This document shows positions 47,452 to 58,471 of a DNA stretch of 64,000 bases, piece after piece; the first letter of the stretch is position 1; every line of letters starts with the position of its first letter. Made by a program: the position numbers and the translations under genes. Source of the stretch: Tenebrio molitor (lineage: Eukaryota; Arthropoda; Insecta; Coleoptera; Tenebrionidae); assembly GCF_963966145.1 (NCBI RefSeq), contig NC_091054.1, positions 124,001-188,000 of the forward strand, in the 5' to 3' direction. The notes under the pieces were generated by a model that saw only the letters and a list, made by a program, of their open reading frames with translations, was not told the origin of the DNA and ran no database searches.

Positions 47452-47984
47452 ATTATCTCCCCGGCGGCACGGCAATTTTGCCGGAGTACATACACTATTA
47501 CGGATATTACTATCAAGTAATAGTGCAGTGCTTATCAACATAATTACCGGCGTCTTGCCTCCGCATTTTGACTTTGTTGTGTATTATGTTCTGTGTCAAT
47601 GTTAAGGAACTTCCTCACGATGTGACATGAGTATAATAATATACCTTTTTGAATTTCAACTACCAATGTGTTATCTAAATCCAGAATTTTTAAATTTTTA
47701 AAAAGAGATTGCGGTACTATTCCCGTTGCTGAAATTACAAGTGGTAAAATCGAAATTTTTTCTAAACACCAAAGATTTCTCATAGCAACGGAGAGCTCTA
47801 AATATTTATTAATTTTTGTGTTATATGTCTGTGTTATATTATGTGAATTTGGAACAGCTATATCTAAAAGATATGCTTGCTTTTGTTGTTTATTTAAAAT
47901 TATAATGTCTGGTCTGTTATGCTTAATATGAATGTCAGTTAAAATTGTTCTATCAAAATATAACTTGTAACTGTCATTTTCCAT
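47452..47984 (-). mobile_element. 5'-truncated LINE insertion with restriction-like endonuclease domain
   Basis: Compared with copies A and B, whose flanks read GACATTATGGAAACTATTG, about 533 bp is inserted here. A 146-codon minus-strand frame (47544-47984) runs from the break and includes NRPDIIILNKQQKQAYLLDI. That R/K-P-D ... D spacing fits the C-terminal restriction-like endonuclease of R2/R4-type non-LTR retrotransposons. The reverse transcriptase is missing because of 5' truncation. The 3' end has a GC-rich hairpin and no poly(A). A shorter copy is at 28258-28450. Confidence 0.7.
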
Positions 47985-48124
47985 GGAAACTATTGGAAAT
48001 CAATGAATTGAAAGAAAATTTGACAAAAGAAAAAAATAACCGATGCCTTAGATTCAACATAACTTCTAATCACATTTTTATTTTTATAAGAAAGAGACCC
48101 AAATAATATTTTATTTTGAAATTT

Positions 48125-48773
48125 TAGATAGAGGCAATTTAAATGCACATCGATATAGCACGAACATCTTGGAACCTGTTGTTCTACCTTAAACCTTATG
48201 CCCCATTCGTAGGGCAAGACTTCATTTATAGGCACGATAATAGACGGCCACATATTGCAAGGGTAATTTCCGACTAATTTAGGACTATTGAAATATCAGT
48301 TATGAAGTGGCCAGCACGTAACCCTGACCTCAACTCAATCGAACACTTATGGGATAATATGGAAAAACTGTTACAGGCAATGTAAGGACGTCTAAATCAC
48401 TTCAGTCAGCTAACAAGAGCTCTTCTGGATATTTGGCAAAATATAGGCTAAAATCATAACAGAAACCTCATTTTTAACATGCCACTACGTTATTGAGCTA
48501 CAATTAACGCTACAGGGGAGAATACAAGATTTCAGGAAAATAATCTTTAAATTTCGATGGTTTTTTCGATTTCTCATTTTTACTCATGATGTTACCTTTT
48601 CGAATTTTTGTATTTTTTTAATATTTATGTGCTCTTTTTTGTAAGAAAATGTGTTGAAAATATTTCCCATGGTTCAGCTGTTATTGTTGTTAACATATTT
48701 TTTTAAATATTTAAAAACTTGCTTTTTTAATTGAAAAAATCAAAGTGATGCGTTAATTTTGGAGTTCAGTGTA
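48125..48773 (+). pseudogene. Tc1-like transposon relic, 3' half
   Basis: The plus strand encodes broken transposase pieces: HDNRRPHIARV, then after a stop VMKWPARNPDLNSIEHLWDN. These are the second catalytic aspartate block and the final acidic residue block of Tc1 enzymes. The right terminus GGAGTTCAGTG abuts TA at 48774, a Tc1-type end. The left end is missing. It interrupts flanking DNA that is continuous upstream of copy B. Confidence 0.8.
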
Positions 48774-48775
48774 TT

Positions 48776-48890
48776 TAAAAGACAGAAAGTGCATTATTTT
48801 TGTCAGTTTCTTTGTTTACATGTAGTTTGTAATAATTAACACTTTTTATACAGGGTCATTATAAATGATTGTCCCATCGCAGTAGGCGAA
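48776..48890. repeat. Block duplicated from the copy B flank (37960-38075)
   Basis: The sequence TTTAAAAGACAGAAAGTGC through GTTTACATGTAGTTTG and TCATTATAAATGATTGTCCC is almost identical at both places. It marks the distal edge of the duplication unit. Confidence 0.75.
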
Positions 48891-48971
48891 AATTATAACA
48901 CATACAAAAAAAAAAAATTCTACTAGAATTTGGAAAACTTTAACATTGTAATACTAATTTGAGTTAGGAAA

Positions 48972-49150
48972 AGTGAAAAATTTCCTACTAAGGGCGGAAT
49001 AGCTATTTATGCACCAAGGGCGTTACAACGATGATTACGCCCGGAGAACGATGAATTCAGCTCGAGGGCTTTAGCCCGAGAGATGGATATCGTTCGATGG
49101 GCGTAATCATTCGGTGACGCCGTGGTGCATACAAGATTTTATTTTTCACT
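48972..49150. repeat. Foldback hairpin, about 180 bp
   Basis: Outer arms AGTGAAAAAT and ATTTTTCACT, middle arms TATGCACC and GGTGCATA, and inner arms ATGATTACGCCC and GGGCGTAATCAT all pair in order. The centre is GCTCGAGGGCTTTAGCCCGAG-like. It has the same architecture as the hairpins at 2894 and 21402. Confidence 0.65.
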
Positions 49151-49207
49151 ATACGTGTTCTTTAAAAAGGAAAAAATTGGCATCTTTGCAATTATGAATT
49201 GATGAAT

Positions 49208-49520
49208 TTAAGGCCCATACACAATGGCGTTAACGTTACGTCGATGTTAAAACGTTAATGTTAACGTTAGATCTAGAAATTCAAAATTACATGTATTTCA
49301 TAGTGCACCGTTCACAATGACGTTATGATGAAAATTAATGTTGCATGATATTGTTAGCGTTAACGTTAGTTCTAGAAATGTTCTGGATTCTTAACGTTAC
49401 ATTCTAACATTAGCCAACGGAAATAATTTATAAAAAGTATTGAAATACACGTAATTAGATCTAACGTTAACACTAACGTTTTAACATCGACGTAACGTTA
49501 ACGCCATTGTGAAAGGGCTG
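49208..49520. mobile_element. About 310 bp MITE with GTTAACGTTAC-rich arms
   Basis: The ends (ACAATGGCGTTAACGTTACG and CGTAACGTTAACGCCATTGT) are inverted repeats of about 60 bp, each with internal repeats of GTTAACGTTA. The exact target duplication is unclear. The interior lacks coding content. Confidence 0.7.
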
Positions 49521-50379
49521 TCATAACGCCCGCTTATTCTTATTACGCCCTGTTTTATTCCCCGGTTGTTATGGACATGTTTACGTATTTCGTATCCTTG
49601 GAGTTATCATGCAATTATACTAAAGTGAAAAATAAATAATATTTCAACACTAAAAGTTCAATTTTGGTCGTTTCCTGGGATACGTAACGTAAAAAGTGGT
49701 ATTTAATTGAGAGAAAAGCTTAAACGCCTTCACAATTTTTCATTACTAAATTGTTTCTCTATGGTAACGAAAGCAGAACAATTTTGATTTCGCTTTTTAA
49801 TTTAGAAAGAATTAATAGAATATTAAAAATATCCAAATTTTATGTATTTTCCAAACTCCAGTAGAAAAAATCATGTGTGCAATACGTAGGAAATCCTTTT
49901 TTTTTCCGTACATCCCATGCGGAAAAAAATTACATTTCTTAACTTATTGCACAAATAGCTATACCTACTAGAATAAAAATTTTATTTTGTCCAGTTCTTT
50001 ACACACGAGAAGTTTGTTGCCTTATACCCCAAACACCCTGTATATTCACTTATTCACATTATTTTGAAAATTTTTATATGGAGCGGCAACCATAAATTTT
50101 ACATTCAGTTTTTACACCAACTTAGACTACAATCATTTAGAATAACCCTGTATTATATTTGGATATTACTATCGCAGGATGCCGATATCTCATATCAGCA
50201 ACTTATCAAAGCGATGCTAACCCTTTCGTTCGTCATTTAACAAACTCTCGTTTAATTAAACACACTTGTTGATCACGTCAACCTATTCGGTATTGATTTT
50301 GTTCAGACATGCTCAGTAGTCCCAACTACTAGTCTACAATCCGCAATATGTTCGCCGCTTATTAAAATACGCCACAGAA
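49521..50379 (+). other. Upstream region of ARFGEF3
   Basis: This is AT-rich DNA with no clear repeat. The last 100 bp before the start codon would hold the 5' UTR and promoter. I see no TATA box at a convincing distance. A TCAGACATG near 50304 could serve as an initiator. Confidence 0.35.
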
Positions 50380-53300
50380 ATGGAAGACCTATTGCTGAAC
50401 ATCGTCAAAGAAGCCACGGGCACGAAATTGGCAAGTCTGAAACAAAGCGCACAAGAGGCTCACGGTAAGTCTCCCTTCGTCACCATCCCTCGCTCCATTA
50501 CTCGCCACATTACCGATTCCAGATCTGCTTTGCAACCAAAACAGCCTACTCCGCAGCCCCAGTCACGAACTGCGAACCGGCTGCTTCGTCCCTCTGAAGC
50601 TGTCCCTGGAAAGCAAGAAGAGCAAGCTGGTGTCGCTCGCCCTCACCGGCTTCAACGTAAGTCTCCTCACCACCTGCGATGCAACAAGTACACAAAAACC
50701 CAATTGCAGAAAATCGTGAGAGATGAGCGCTTTCAGTCGGGAACGGAGCCCGAAGATGACTCCCTCTGGCTCCCTGCGCAGCTGCTTCTAGCAACTTCTT
50801 CGATGCTATCGCAGTGCGAAGACACCCAAGTGCACGTCTTGAGAGTGGTGCTGAATCTGGCGTGCTCGGCCAGTTGGGCCTTAAATGGGAGGCTGGTCAT
50901 GCTGCTGATAGGGCGGTGTGGAGAGGCGTACGAGAACGGGACTCAGCCAGTGAGGGCGGCGGCGCAAGCCGCCGCCAGCCAGACTTTGACTGCGTTTTGC
51001 ACCTTCTTGGGTATATATATTTTTTTTTATCTAATAATCAGAAAAGAGTAGCGAAGGGAATTAAAAAAGATATGTTCAGAGATGTCATTTTTAATCATTT
51101 GTTCATCTTTTTTAAAAAACATTAACCGAAACTCCTTTTTAAAAGAAAAAATATTGTCTGTAACTGCTTAAATGTTCCAGACGAAGAATGCCAAGAAATC
51201 TTACAACAGCAACAAAAGCACAAAAACTCGGGAAGCAGTGCTGAGATGGTGTACACGAAGACTTCAGCAGTGGCTTGTTTCAACGAAGCAATACCAGTGA
51301 TGCAGTACCTTTGTAGCAGATTAGAAGAAACTAAAGCGTACTGGATTTGAAGATTTGAATTTCTGTTTCTAACGACGTGTTTTCAGGCAGCCCAAATCCA
51401 GCGACATCACCGTTTTTCTCCTGGAGTGTCTTCTGACTCTGGTCAACACCCTTCCCCACACTGTCCATTCAAACATCCACTTCACCACGTTCCTTTGGCA
51501 AAGATTTTGTCCGGCTTTGCTGTCTCTGCTTGGAGCACCTGGAGATCCAAGCGGTCACTGCTTGACCACCAATCAGTCAAAAATCATATACAGCATTGGG
51601 ATCCAAGTGGTGAGGTTAGTGGGCAGAGAACGCGCCCTCAGACCGGTCCTGGAGGCCCTCTTTCATCGGATGCTCCTCCTTCCGAGCCCTTTGAAAAGAC
51701 TGGAACCGCTAAGAGCAGCTCGAGAACTGTTACGATCTCCTGGAAGACTCGCCGATTTGCTTTTGTTGAGTGGGGCAATCCACAGACACGCCGGAGATGA
51801 CATGGCAATAATACGTCTGTAAGTAGCAACACCTTCTGCAAAACGGTAAACTGAAAAAGAAGTCTGCAGGATTATGGACTCAATAGAGGAGTCGTCACAG
51901 TGCAGCGACACCAACGTTCTTTTGGCCAGCGTTGAGTGCGTCGGAGCTCTTTTGGGGTCCTTGGAGGCGCTCTGCAGAGGCGAGGGTCTCAACCAAGAAG
52001 GTGCAGAAATTGCGAATCTGCGCTATACGACCTTGGAACAAGCAGATTACACCGGACCCTTGACTTATCAGTCGTTGGCGAGGCTTCCAAAACCATACAG
52101 GTTCAATTCTTGGATTTTTGTTTTCTCCTTTGAGCTGTTTTTGTTTGTTGTAGGGATGTTGTAGCAAATTTAAAGTGTCAAAGTGATTCAGACAGTAGCG
52201 GAATTGAGGGTAACATCCCCGACATCGAGGGTGGGTCAGAATCTGACTGTTCTGGAGCTACGGAAGGTCCAGAAGAGTATGGAAGTCAGTCAGAAGATAG
52301 TATCATGGACGACGACAGCTTTTTGACCAATCAGCAGCTGCAAAAGTTGCACAAACTCCCGAAATCGCTCCATCTGGTAACGCTTTTCGCTCTTTTATGG
52401 TACGTTGTCTAATTGTCTGTGAAGGGTCGCAGCGGATTGGAAGAATGCAACACCGACGTCGAAAGACACAACGCACGACATTTCGTCAAGACCCTCCAGA
52501 ACATTCTGTTGCCAAATCTTCTGTCGTTGAGGTCCTCGATTCAGGTCGACGAAGTTTTGCAAGAGTTCGCGTCAAAGTGTTGCCAACACAACTCCGCCCA
52601 AAGCTACGAAATTTCGACGATAATGAACGCAGATGGCGTCTACTTGGCAACATATTCGGCTCTTTTGCTAGACTTGAAACTGATCCAGTCTGGACATTAT
52701 GACGTCAACAACAAGGATGCCAGTGTACCAATTACTGAGGCTCAGTTCGTTGAAGAGATCCATGGTAGTGGGGTTTTGGTGTACGTATCTGCAACTTGGC
52801 TATGCGAGCTCTACCAAAACGTCCTCGCCAGGTCCTTGTTGTTGTCGGCAGGTTACGACCCCAAAGCTCTCCAACAACCAGCTCTCGTGAATTTACTAAC
52901 AGGTACTGCAATTTTCTTCGCATGCTCCAACTCCTTGTGTTGTTGTTGTTGAAGATGTGGGCGGGTTATGCCCCTCACAACTCCTCTCCGACTGGCAGAA
53001 GCTGCAGAAAGTCCACGGGACTCCCGACAGTAGTCCGGAAGTCGAGGCCGGGATCAAATTGTCAAGACGAGTTCTGACGTGCTGTTGGGCCTCCGTGGTC
53101 TCAGTCTTGGGGACGCCTCTGGGCGAGAAGACCAACTTCACGGGGACTTCGGCGCTGAGTCGCTTGGTGGCGAGGAGGGCGAGACAGAAACATCGCCAAA
53201 GAATCCGCGACGATATCATCACGGCTTGTCTGGAGGGACTGCACAAGGTTTGATACCCAACTTGTCCGGTCTTGTTTTCAACTCGCACCTTCCAGGCCGC

Positions 53301-56300
53301 CAGTTTGAGCAACATCCTGAGGCTCCAGTCGCGAAGCTGTAGCATTTTGGCCCTGCTTTCCGCCTCGTCTTGCAAGAATCAAGGCGCCAAGCTGCCGGCG
53401 TCGCACGCCTTGTCTTTGGACGTCCTCCTCTCCAAGGGACTAGCTCTGGGTTCGCACAGCGCTGCGTGCTGGCCCCACGTCTTCAACGCGTGCGTGGCCG
53501 TCGCCAACTTGGAGCACGCCCTCTTCAGCAAGACCGGCTCCACGCAACTCCTGATGGTGGCCCAGAACACGCAAAACAACACTGTCACTTCGAGCACTTA
53601 CACCAACAGTAATGAGAGATTAAACATGACTTTTAATATCAGTAACGACGAAGAAACTTGGTAATTTGGCTCGACATTAATTTGATTTTTGTTAATAGGA
53701 CGTTTGGATTGCAGTGTGGATGTGTACAGTTTTCTACACAATGCATCCTACTCATCGTCGTCGAACGCGTCCCAGAACGACGCCTCCATCGCCGAAATCG
53801 TCGAGAGGAGTGGGGCCCACAACGCCCAGAGTCAAGGGATTTTGAGGGGGGTCCATGCTGCTAAAGTGTGTTGTGTTCTGTCGCAGAAGGCGGACGAGCT
53901 ATTTCACTCGGCGGCTCTGCGGCTGTCGTTGCCGGGGCTTTGCAGTTTCTTGACGGAGTTGTGTAAAGCGTCGCATACTCAGGTACAGTTTGTGGACAAT
54001 TATTAGGTATTGGACAGAAATACATTTTTGTTGTCGTGCTTGACTTTACAATACTTTGTAAAAAAAATTAAACTGTCTACAACGTGAACCTAACCTCACT
54101 TTCTCAATACGGAACGGACAAATTTCTCATTTATGTTTAGAATGCGTTATGGAAACTTTGCAAAAATACGTTATTTTCCGTGGTGAACGTGGTAAATCAA
54201 TAAGACAAACTTGAGCGACGGAAAAAAAATAGGTAAACTGTGACATGAACCTAACCTTACTTTTTCAATCAGACAAATTTCTCACTTGGAAATACTGTTG
54301 CACGCTTCTACATTTCTTCTTTATTAATGCAAACAATTATAAATCTAAATTAACATTAATTATTTCGTAAAAGTAAAGGGTGTTTTTTTAAATTTGGCAT
54401 CGAAGTAGGCGTTGGAGAGTCGATCTGACCACTCGTGTAAAAGTGTAAGATTTAAACAGCTGATCCGTGATCCGTAACCTGTATAGTGCGTTCACAATCG
54501 ACAGTTCAACGGCTGCTTCGACGCCAAATTTAAAAAAACACCCGTTATATTAAGTATCGTGCGTTCATTTAAATTTATCCTCAAAGTAGGCGTTGACGAC
54601 TCGATTGTGAACGTACTATAGGTACGGATAAAGAATCACAGATCAGCTGTTTAAATCTACGCTTTTACACGAGTGGTGCGTTCTCAATCGACTCTCCAAC
54701 GCCAACTTTAAGGATAAATTTAAATGATCGCACGATATAATAGGCATTCACGATGAGCCCATTTGTAACACAAAGTTAATAAAATTATTTTGGCAATTTT
54801 GACTTTTCCTTTAACGGAAATTAAAATTATTTTTACACGCATCATTTCCTTACGAATATTAAAATAATAAATCTGGCAATGGGGTGGCAAGAAAATGTTG
54901 AACACACACTGACAGAAAAAAAAAGTTGCATCTGTTGCATCACTGAATCAGTTAGTCCAACATGAAAAGAAAAAATTATAGCCAACTCGGTCCCAAAAAG
55001 ATCGTGAATGCCTAATGCCTGCAATATGTTTTCAGTTGTTCACTCGCTACGAAGACACCCCGCGTCAGCAAAAAAAATGGTGGAAGAAGGAGTTGGAAGC
55101 GCAGCAGAAACCCCCCGCCACCCTCCTCTTGCACCGCATAGGGGAAGTGACCCTCAAGTGCATCCGCTCCGGACGTCCTCTGGTCCACACCATGAAAGTC
55201 TGGTCCATAGTGGGGCCCCACTTCATGCAAGCCGCCTGTCACAAGGACCGAACCATATCGAAGAAAGCCGTTCAGTGCATCCACGACGCCGTCACCGCTC
55301 TTCTCAACGAACAAGCCGAACTCCCCCACTTCCACTTCAACGAAGCCCTGATCAAGCCCTTCGAGAATCTGCTCTGCTTGGAGCTGTGCGACATGGACGT
55401 GCAAGACCAGATCGTCTCGTGTCTGTGCGAATTCGTCGAAGCCAACAGAACCGAGATCTGCTCGGGTTGGCGGCCGCTTTTCGGCACCCTCCGAGTCGCC
55501 AATGCCAAAAACAACGCGGCTGCAATTCTCGACGTCTTCAGAATCTTCCTCTCCACCGATAACACTCTAGTGTTCTCCAATGCCGCCCTGGACTACATAC
55601 TGTGTCTGTTGTCGCACATCAAGAACGCCAACTTCGACGACGGCGAAGTGCCGGTTCCGGTCAAGCCCCCGGAAAAGAAGAACCTGACCTTCTTGGACAA
55701 GGATGGCGACTTTCCGTCCAAGTTGATCCTAGGTCCGGTAGATTTGTGCATAGAATCACTCAAGCTCCTCCAGAACTGCGCCGCCATCTTGTCCATGATG
55801 TACAACATGCCCAAATGTCCCACGTTCAACATGACCCATCGCATGAGCATCGACACCGACCCTCAACTGGTCGATCCGGTCATCCAGAACGTCGAGATCG
55901 TCAACTTCAACCAAGACTCTCTGGACTCCATGAGTTACAGCGTTTTGTCGACCAGGCACGATCTGGAAAAATGCGAGACCAGCGGGATCACCCTGTCCAA
56001 AATGGACCGGCAGAGCAACGTCCTCAAGATCTGGTACATCCTCCTGGAGGGACTCTCGTCGGCTTCGATCATGTCAGCCCACAAGAACCAACCCTATGTG
56101 GTGGAGACGCTCTTCAAGCTTTTGAGAGATCTGATCGACAACCCCGGAGTCAACTTCGGATTGTACTGCATCAACCATCTTTTGCTCCCCATGGTGCAGA
56201 ACTGGATGCGACAGAATTCCAAAATCCAGAAGCCTGGAGAGATCTGGCAGAACTTCAAGCACTGTTGCGGACTCGCCAGCGAGCTGGTTGTCGACTATTT

Positions 56301-58161
56301 GCACCACTTGCAAGGTTTCGACAGGAAAGCAGAGCAAGCTATGGAAAATCCAGCCGCGACCCTAGCTCTGAAACAACTCCTTTTGATTCTGGTGGAGTGT
56401 ATCACCCAACCTAGCGAGAATATAGCTAGATTGGGGACTTCTTGCATCCGCCATGTCATTTTGAGTGCTGGCAAGATTCTTACACCGTCTCAGTGGGAGA
56501 TTTTGGTTGTGGCTCTGCATAGAGCTTGCACCATCAGTTTGAATCCTTTGCACCAGCTGACTCTAGCTTTCAAAGAGAACTCTGATAGCTTCTATGGAGA
56601 CCTGGCTACTGTTAAAGTCGCCGCGAGGAAAGACAGTACGGTTTCGGAGAACGAACGTCTGTACGAGCTCGCCCAGCAAGTTTTCCTGATGCAGTGCCAA
56701 CGTAGCTGTCAGAAGTGCTCAGGCAAACTGTGCGAGTGCGACATCAACGTCGTCATTGACGACCGCAGCTACGTCTTCCTCTTGTACCCTCTGGACATGT
56801 CGTCCATCCTGAATCCGGACCTGTACACGGTGAGAGTACCGTTCAGGAACCTGGTGGTGGGGATTCTGGCCCACCAAATGCTCATCCAGACCATATCGAG
56901 CGCCCTCTTGCAGAACTTGAACCACATCACACCGATCTTGAACATTCTGCAGATCAGCTCGTGCAGTTTGAGAGGCATCTTGACGCACGTCAACGCCAAA
57001 CACGTCGACATCTTGTTGAAGTGTCTGGAAGTGTCGAACGTGAGAGCCAAACAGTTCGACGTCAGGCCCGGCCTCAAGTTCCTCACCCAAAAAGTGGGTA
57101 ATTTGAGCAAAGCCGCCAATTTGTACACTCAAGCCAACACTTCCGAAGTCGTCCAGATAATCGTGCTGATAGAGCTGTGTCTCGACGGAATCGAAAAGTA
57201 CACGATCGGTCCGAAAGATCTGAAAGAGTTGTTGGCTCGAGACGTGAAGGTGAAGTGTTCGACGGATCTGGACTACGTGGAGCAGTTCTTGAAGAAGCTG
57301 CAGAACAAGTGGGAGTATCTGTGCGAGTCCTACGTCAATTTGACCATCAACATTCCGGAGAGCGTGTCGCAAGACAGCGACGACGAGTCGAAGAGCTCCA
57401 GCGATAATTTGAACGAGAGGGTGGTGAGGGATCAAGAGGACAAGCCCAGGCCGTTCAAGCTGTCGGATTTCAAGCAAGAAGAAGACAGTTTGAGTTCCAG
57501 TACGGATTCAGAGGGGTACTTGGAGAAGGAGGTGTTGCCGAACATAAAAACCGATGAGGATGGGATCTGCGACACGAGCAAAGGCGAGCACAAACTGAAG
57601 CCGAGCGCCAGCCTGGACGAGACCATCCTGAAGAAGACGAAGAACGAGCCGTCGTCGACGGACGACGAGACCAACGAGATGGCCGCCAAGTACACGAAGC
57701 AGGCGTACGACAAGTACAAGATCGAGCTGAATTCGATCAAGTACGACACGAACACGCTACTCCAGATGCGAAAGTCGACAATCTCGAGCGACAACATAGT
57801 GACGAGCTGCGGGGACGGCTTCGACGGGAAAAAAACCGCCACCCCCAGCCCTCGGATCAACCCGTTCATGGTGTCGAACGTGGTTCCGCCGCCGCAGCCG
57901 ATCCCACCGGAGATCCAGCAGCAGAGGGCCATTAGTATCTTCAAGGACTCGGAGGCGCACAAGACGACCAGAATCGAGACCATGGAGGCTTGTCTGGAGC
58001 TGCTGAGCAGTCTGTCGTCGGAGAAGTTGTCGCCGTTGGCAACGGTGCTGAAGCAAGGAGCGGTGCTGCTGATCGCGGCGCAAGACGAAAAGATCAAGAC
58101 GGCGGCGGAGAATCTTCTTGATCGGATGAACATCTCGTATATCGACCACGACAATTTCTAA
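50380..58161 (+). CDS. ARFGEF3: ARFGEF3 / BIG3-like protein (Sec7-related, HEAT-repeat scaffold)
   Basis: Twelve exons (50380-50464, 50523-50656, 50710-51010, 51181-51337, 51387-51818, 51870-52100, 52154-52376, 52425-52902, 52955-53247, 53296-53608, 53699-53982, 55036-58161) join in phase to 2018 residues. The start MEDLLLNIVKEATGTKL aligns with vertebrate ARFGEF3, and so do blocks such as VRLVGRERALRPVLEALFHR and ACHKDRTISKKAVQCIHD. The family is related to BIG/GBF Arf exchange factors with DCB/HUS helical arrays and a Sec7-like region. In vertebrates it works at secretory granules and binds PP1 and prohibitin. The Sec7-like part (exon 8, about 522-681) has serine (about 558) where active Sec7 domains have the catalytic glutamate, so exchange activity is unlikely. 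The acidic, serine-rich stretch after about 1760 is probably disordered. The last exon is a single 3.1 kb block. The vertebrate protein is about 2177 residues, so this copy looks full length. Confidence 0.93.
54378..54543. mobile_element. 166 bp MITE, family GGGTGTTTTTTTAAATTT
   Basis: The ends GGGTGTTTTTTTAAATTT and AAATTTAAAAAAACACCC are inverted repeats. The interior includes ATTTAAACAGCTGATCCG, matching the 15057 copy in reverse, and GTTCACAATCGACAG. It lies in ARFGEF3 intron 11. Confidence 0.8.
54555..54737. mobile_element. 183 bp MITE, diverged ends, same core
   Basis: The ends ATCGTGCGTTCATTTAAATT and AATTTAAATGATCGCACGAT are inverted repeats. The core (CGATTGTGAACGT, ATCAGCTGTTTAAATC, GAGTGGTGCGTTCTC) is shared with the neighbouring 54378 element and with 15057, although the outermost bases differ. 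Confidence 0.7.
54743..55012. mobile_element. 270 bp MITE, GGCATTCACGAT ends, next to exon 12
   Basis: The ends GGCATTCACGATGAGCCC and (minus strand) GGCATTCACGATCTTTTT share the first 12 bases and are flanked by TA (54741-54742, 55013-55014). Its right half is about 85-90% like 21536-21794. It ends only 23 bp before exon 12 of ARFGEF3, so the branch point of that intron must lie at or inside the element edge. Confidence 0.8.
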
Positions 58162-58400
58162 TTTCCATCATCGTTTAGGTTTAGTCCAATCGTGCACTGT
58201 TAAGGGTAAATCTGCTTTATAATAACCAACCAATCAAAATCTTTAACGAATTCCTTTCGAAGACTGGTCCCTAAAGTCTGATCGGCGAGCATCTGAAATT
58301 TTTATCGTGCTACTTGTATTTCGTCTAGGGTGAGAAAGTAGGTGTAGGATAAATGTAAAAAATTGCTGTATTTTATGACAAATGTACAGAAATGGTAGAC

Positions 58401-58406
58401 AATAAA
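58401..58406 (+). terminator. Polyadenylation signal of ARFGEF3
   Basis: AATAAA lies 240 bp after the ARFGEF3 stop codon and is the first canonical signal. A T-rich stretch follows at 58430. Confidence 0.65.
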
Positions 58407-58431
58407 GGCGAGCTGCTCTTATACGAAATTA

Positions 58432-58437
58432 TTTATT
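58432..58437 (-). terminator. Polyadenylation signal of B9D1
   Basis: TTTATT on the plus strand is AATAAA on the minus strand, 35 bp past the B9D1 stop codon. Cleavage 10-30 bp downstream would fall at or beyond the ARFGEF3 signal on the other strand, so the two transcripts probably overlap at their 3' ends. Confidence 0.6.
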
Positions 58438-58471
58438 AAAAATAGTTGCACAATTTGAATACTGGACGAGT

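Larger units (their letters stand above)
53983..55035. other. Intron 11 of ARFGEF3, loaded with MITEs
   Basis: All other introns of this gene are 45-170 bp, but this one is 1053 bp. Three MITEs (54378-54543, 54555-54737, 54743-55012) account for much of the excess. The donor is GTACAG and the acceptor TTTTCAG. Confidence 0.8.

Noticed and set aside
49208..49520. CRISPR-like repeat of GTTAACGTTA
   Set aside because: The repeats have no regular unique spacers and form inverted arms of a transposon in an animal genome.
52397..52702. Alternative plus-strand frames overlapping ARFGEF3 exon 8
   Set aside because: They are off-frame readings of the exon; the in-phase reading matches the ARFGEF3 family.
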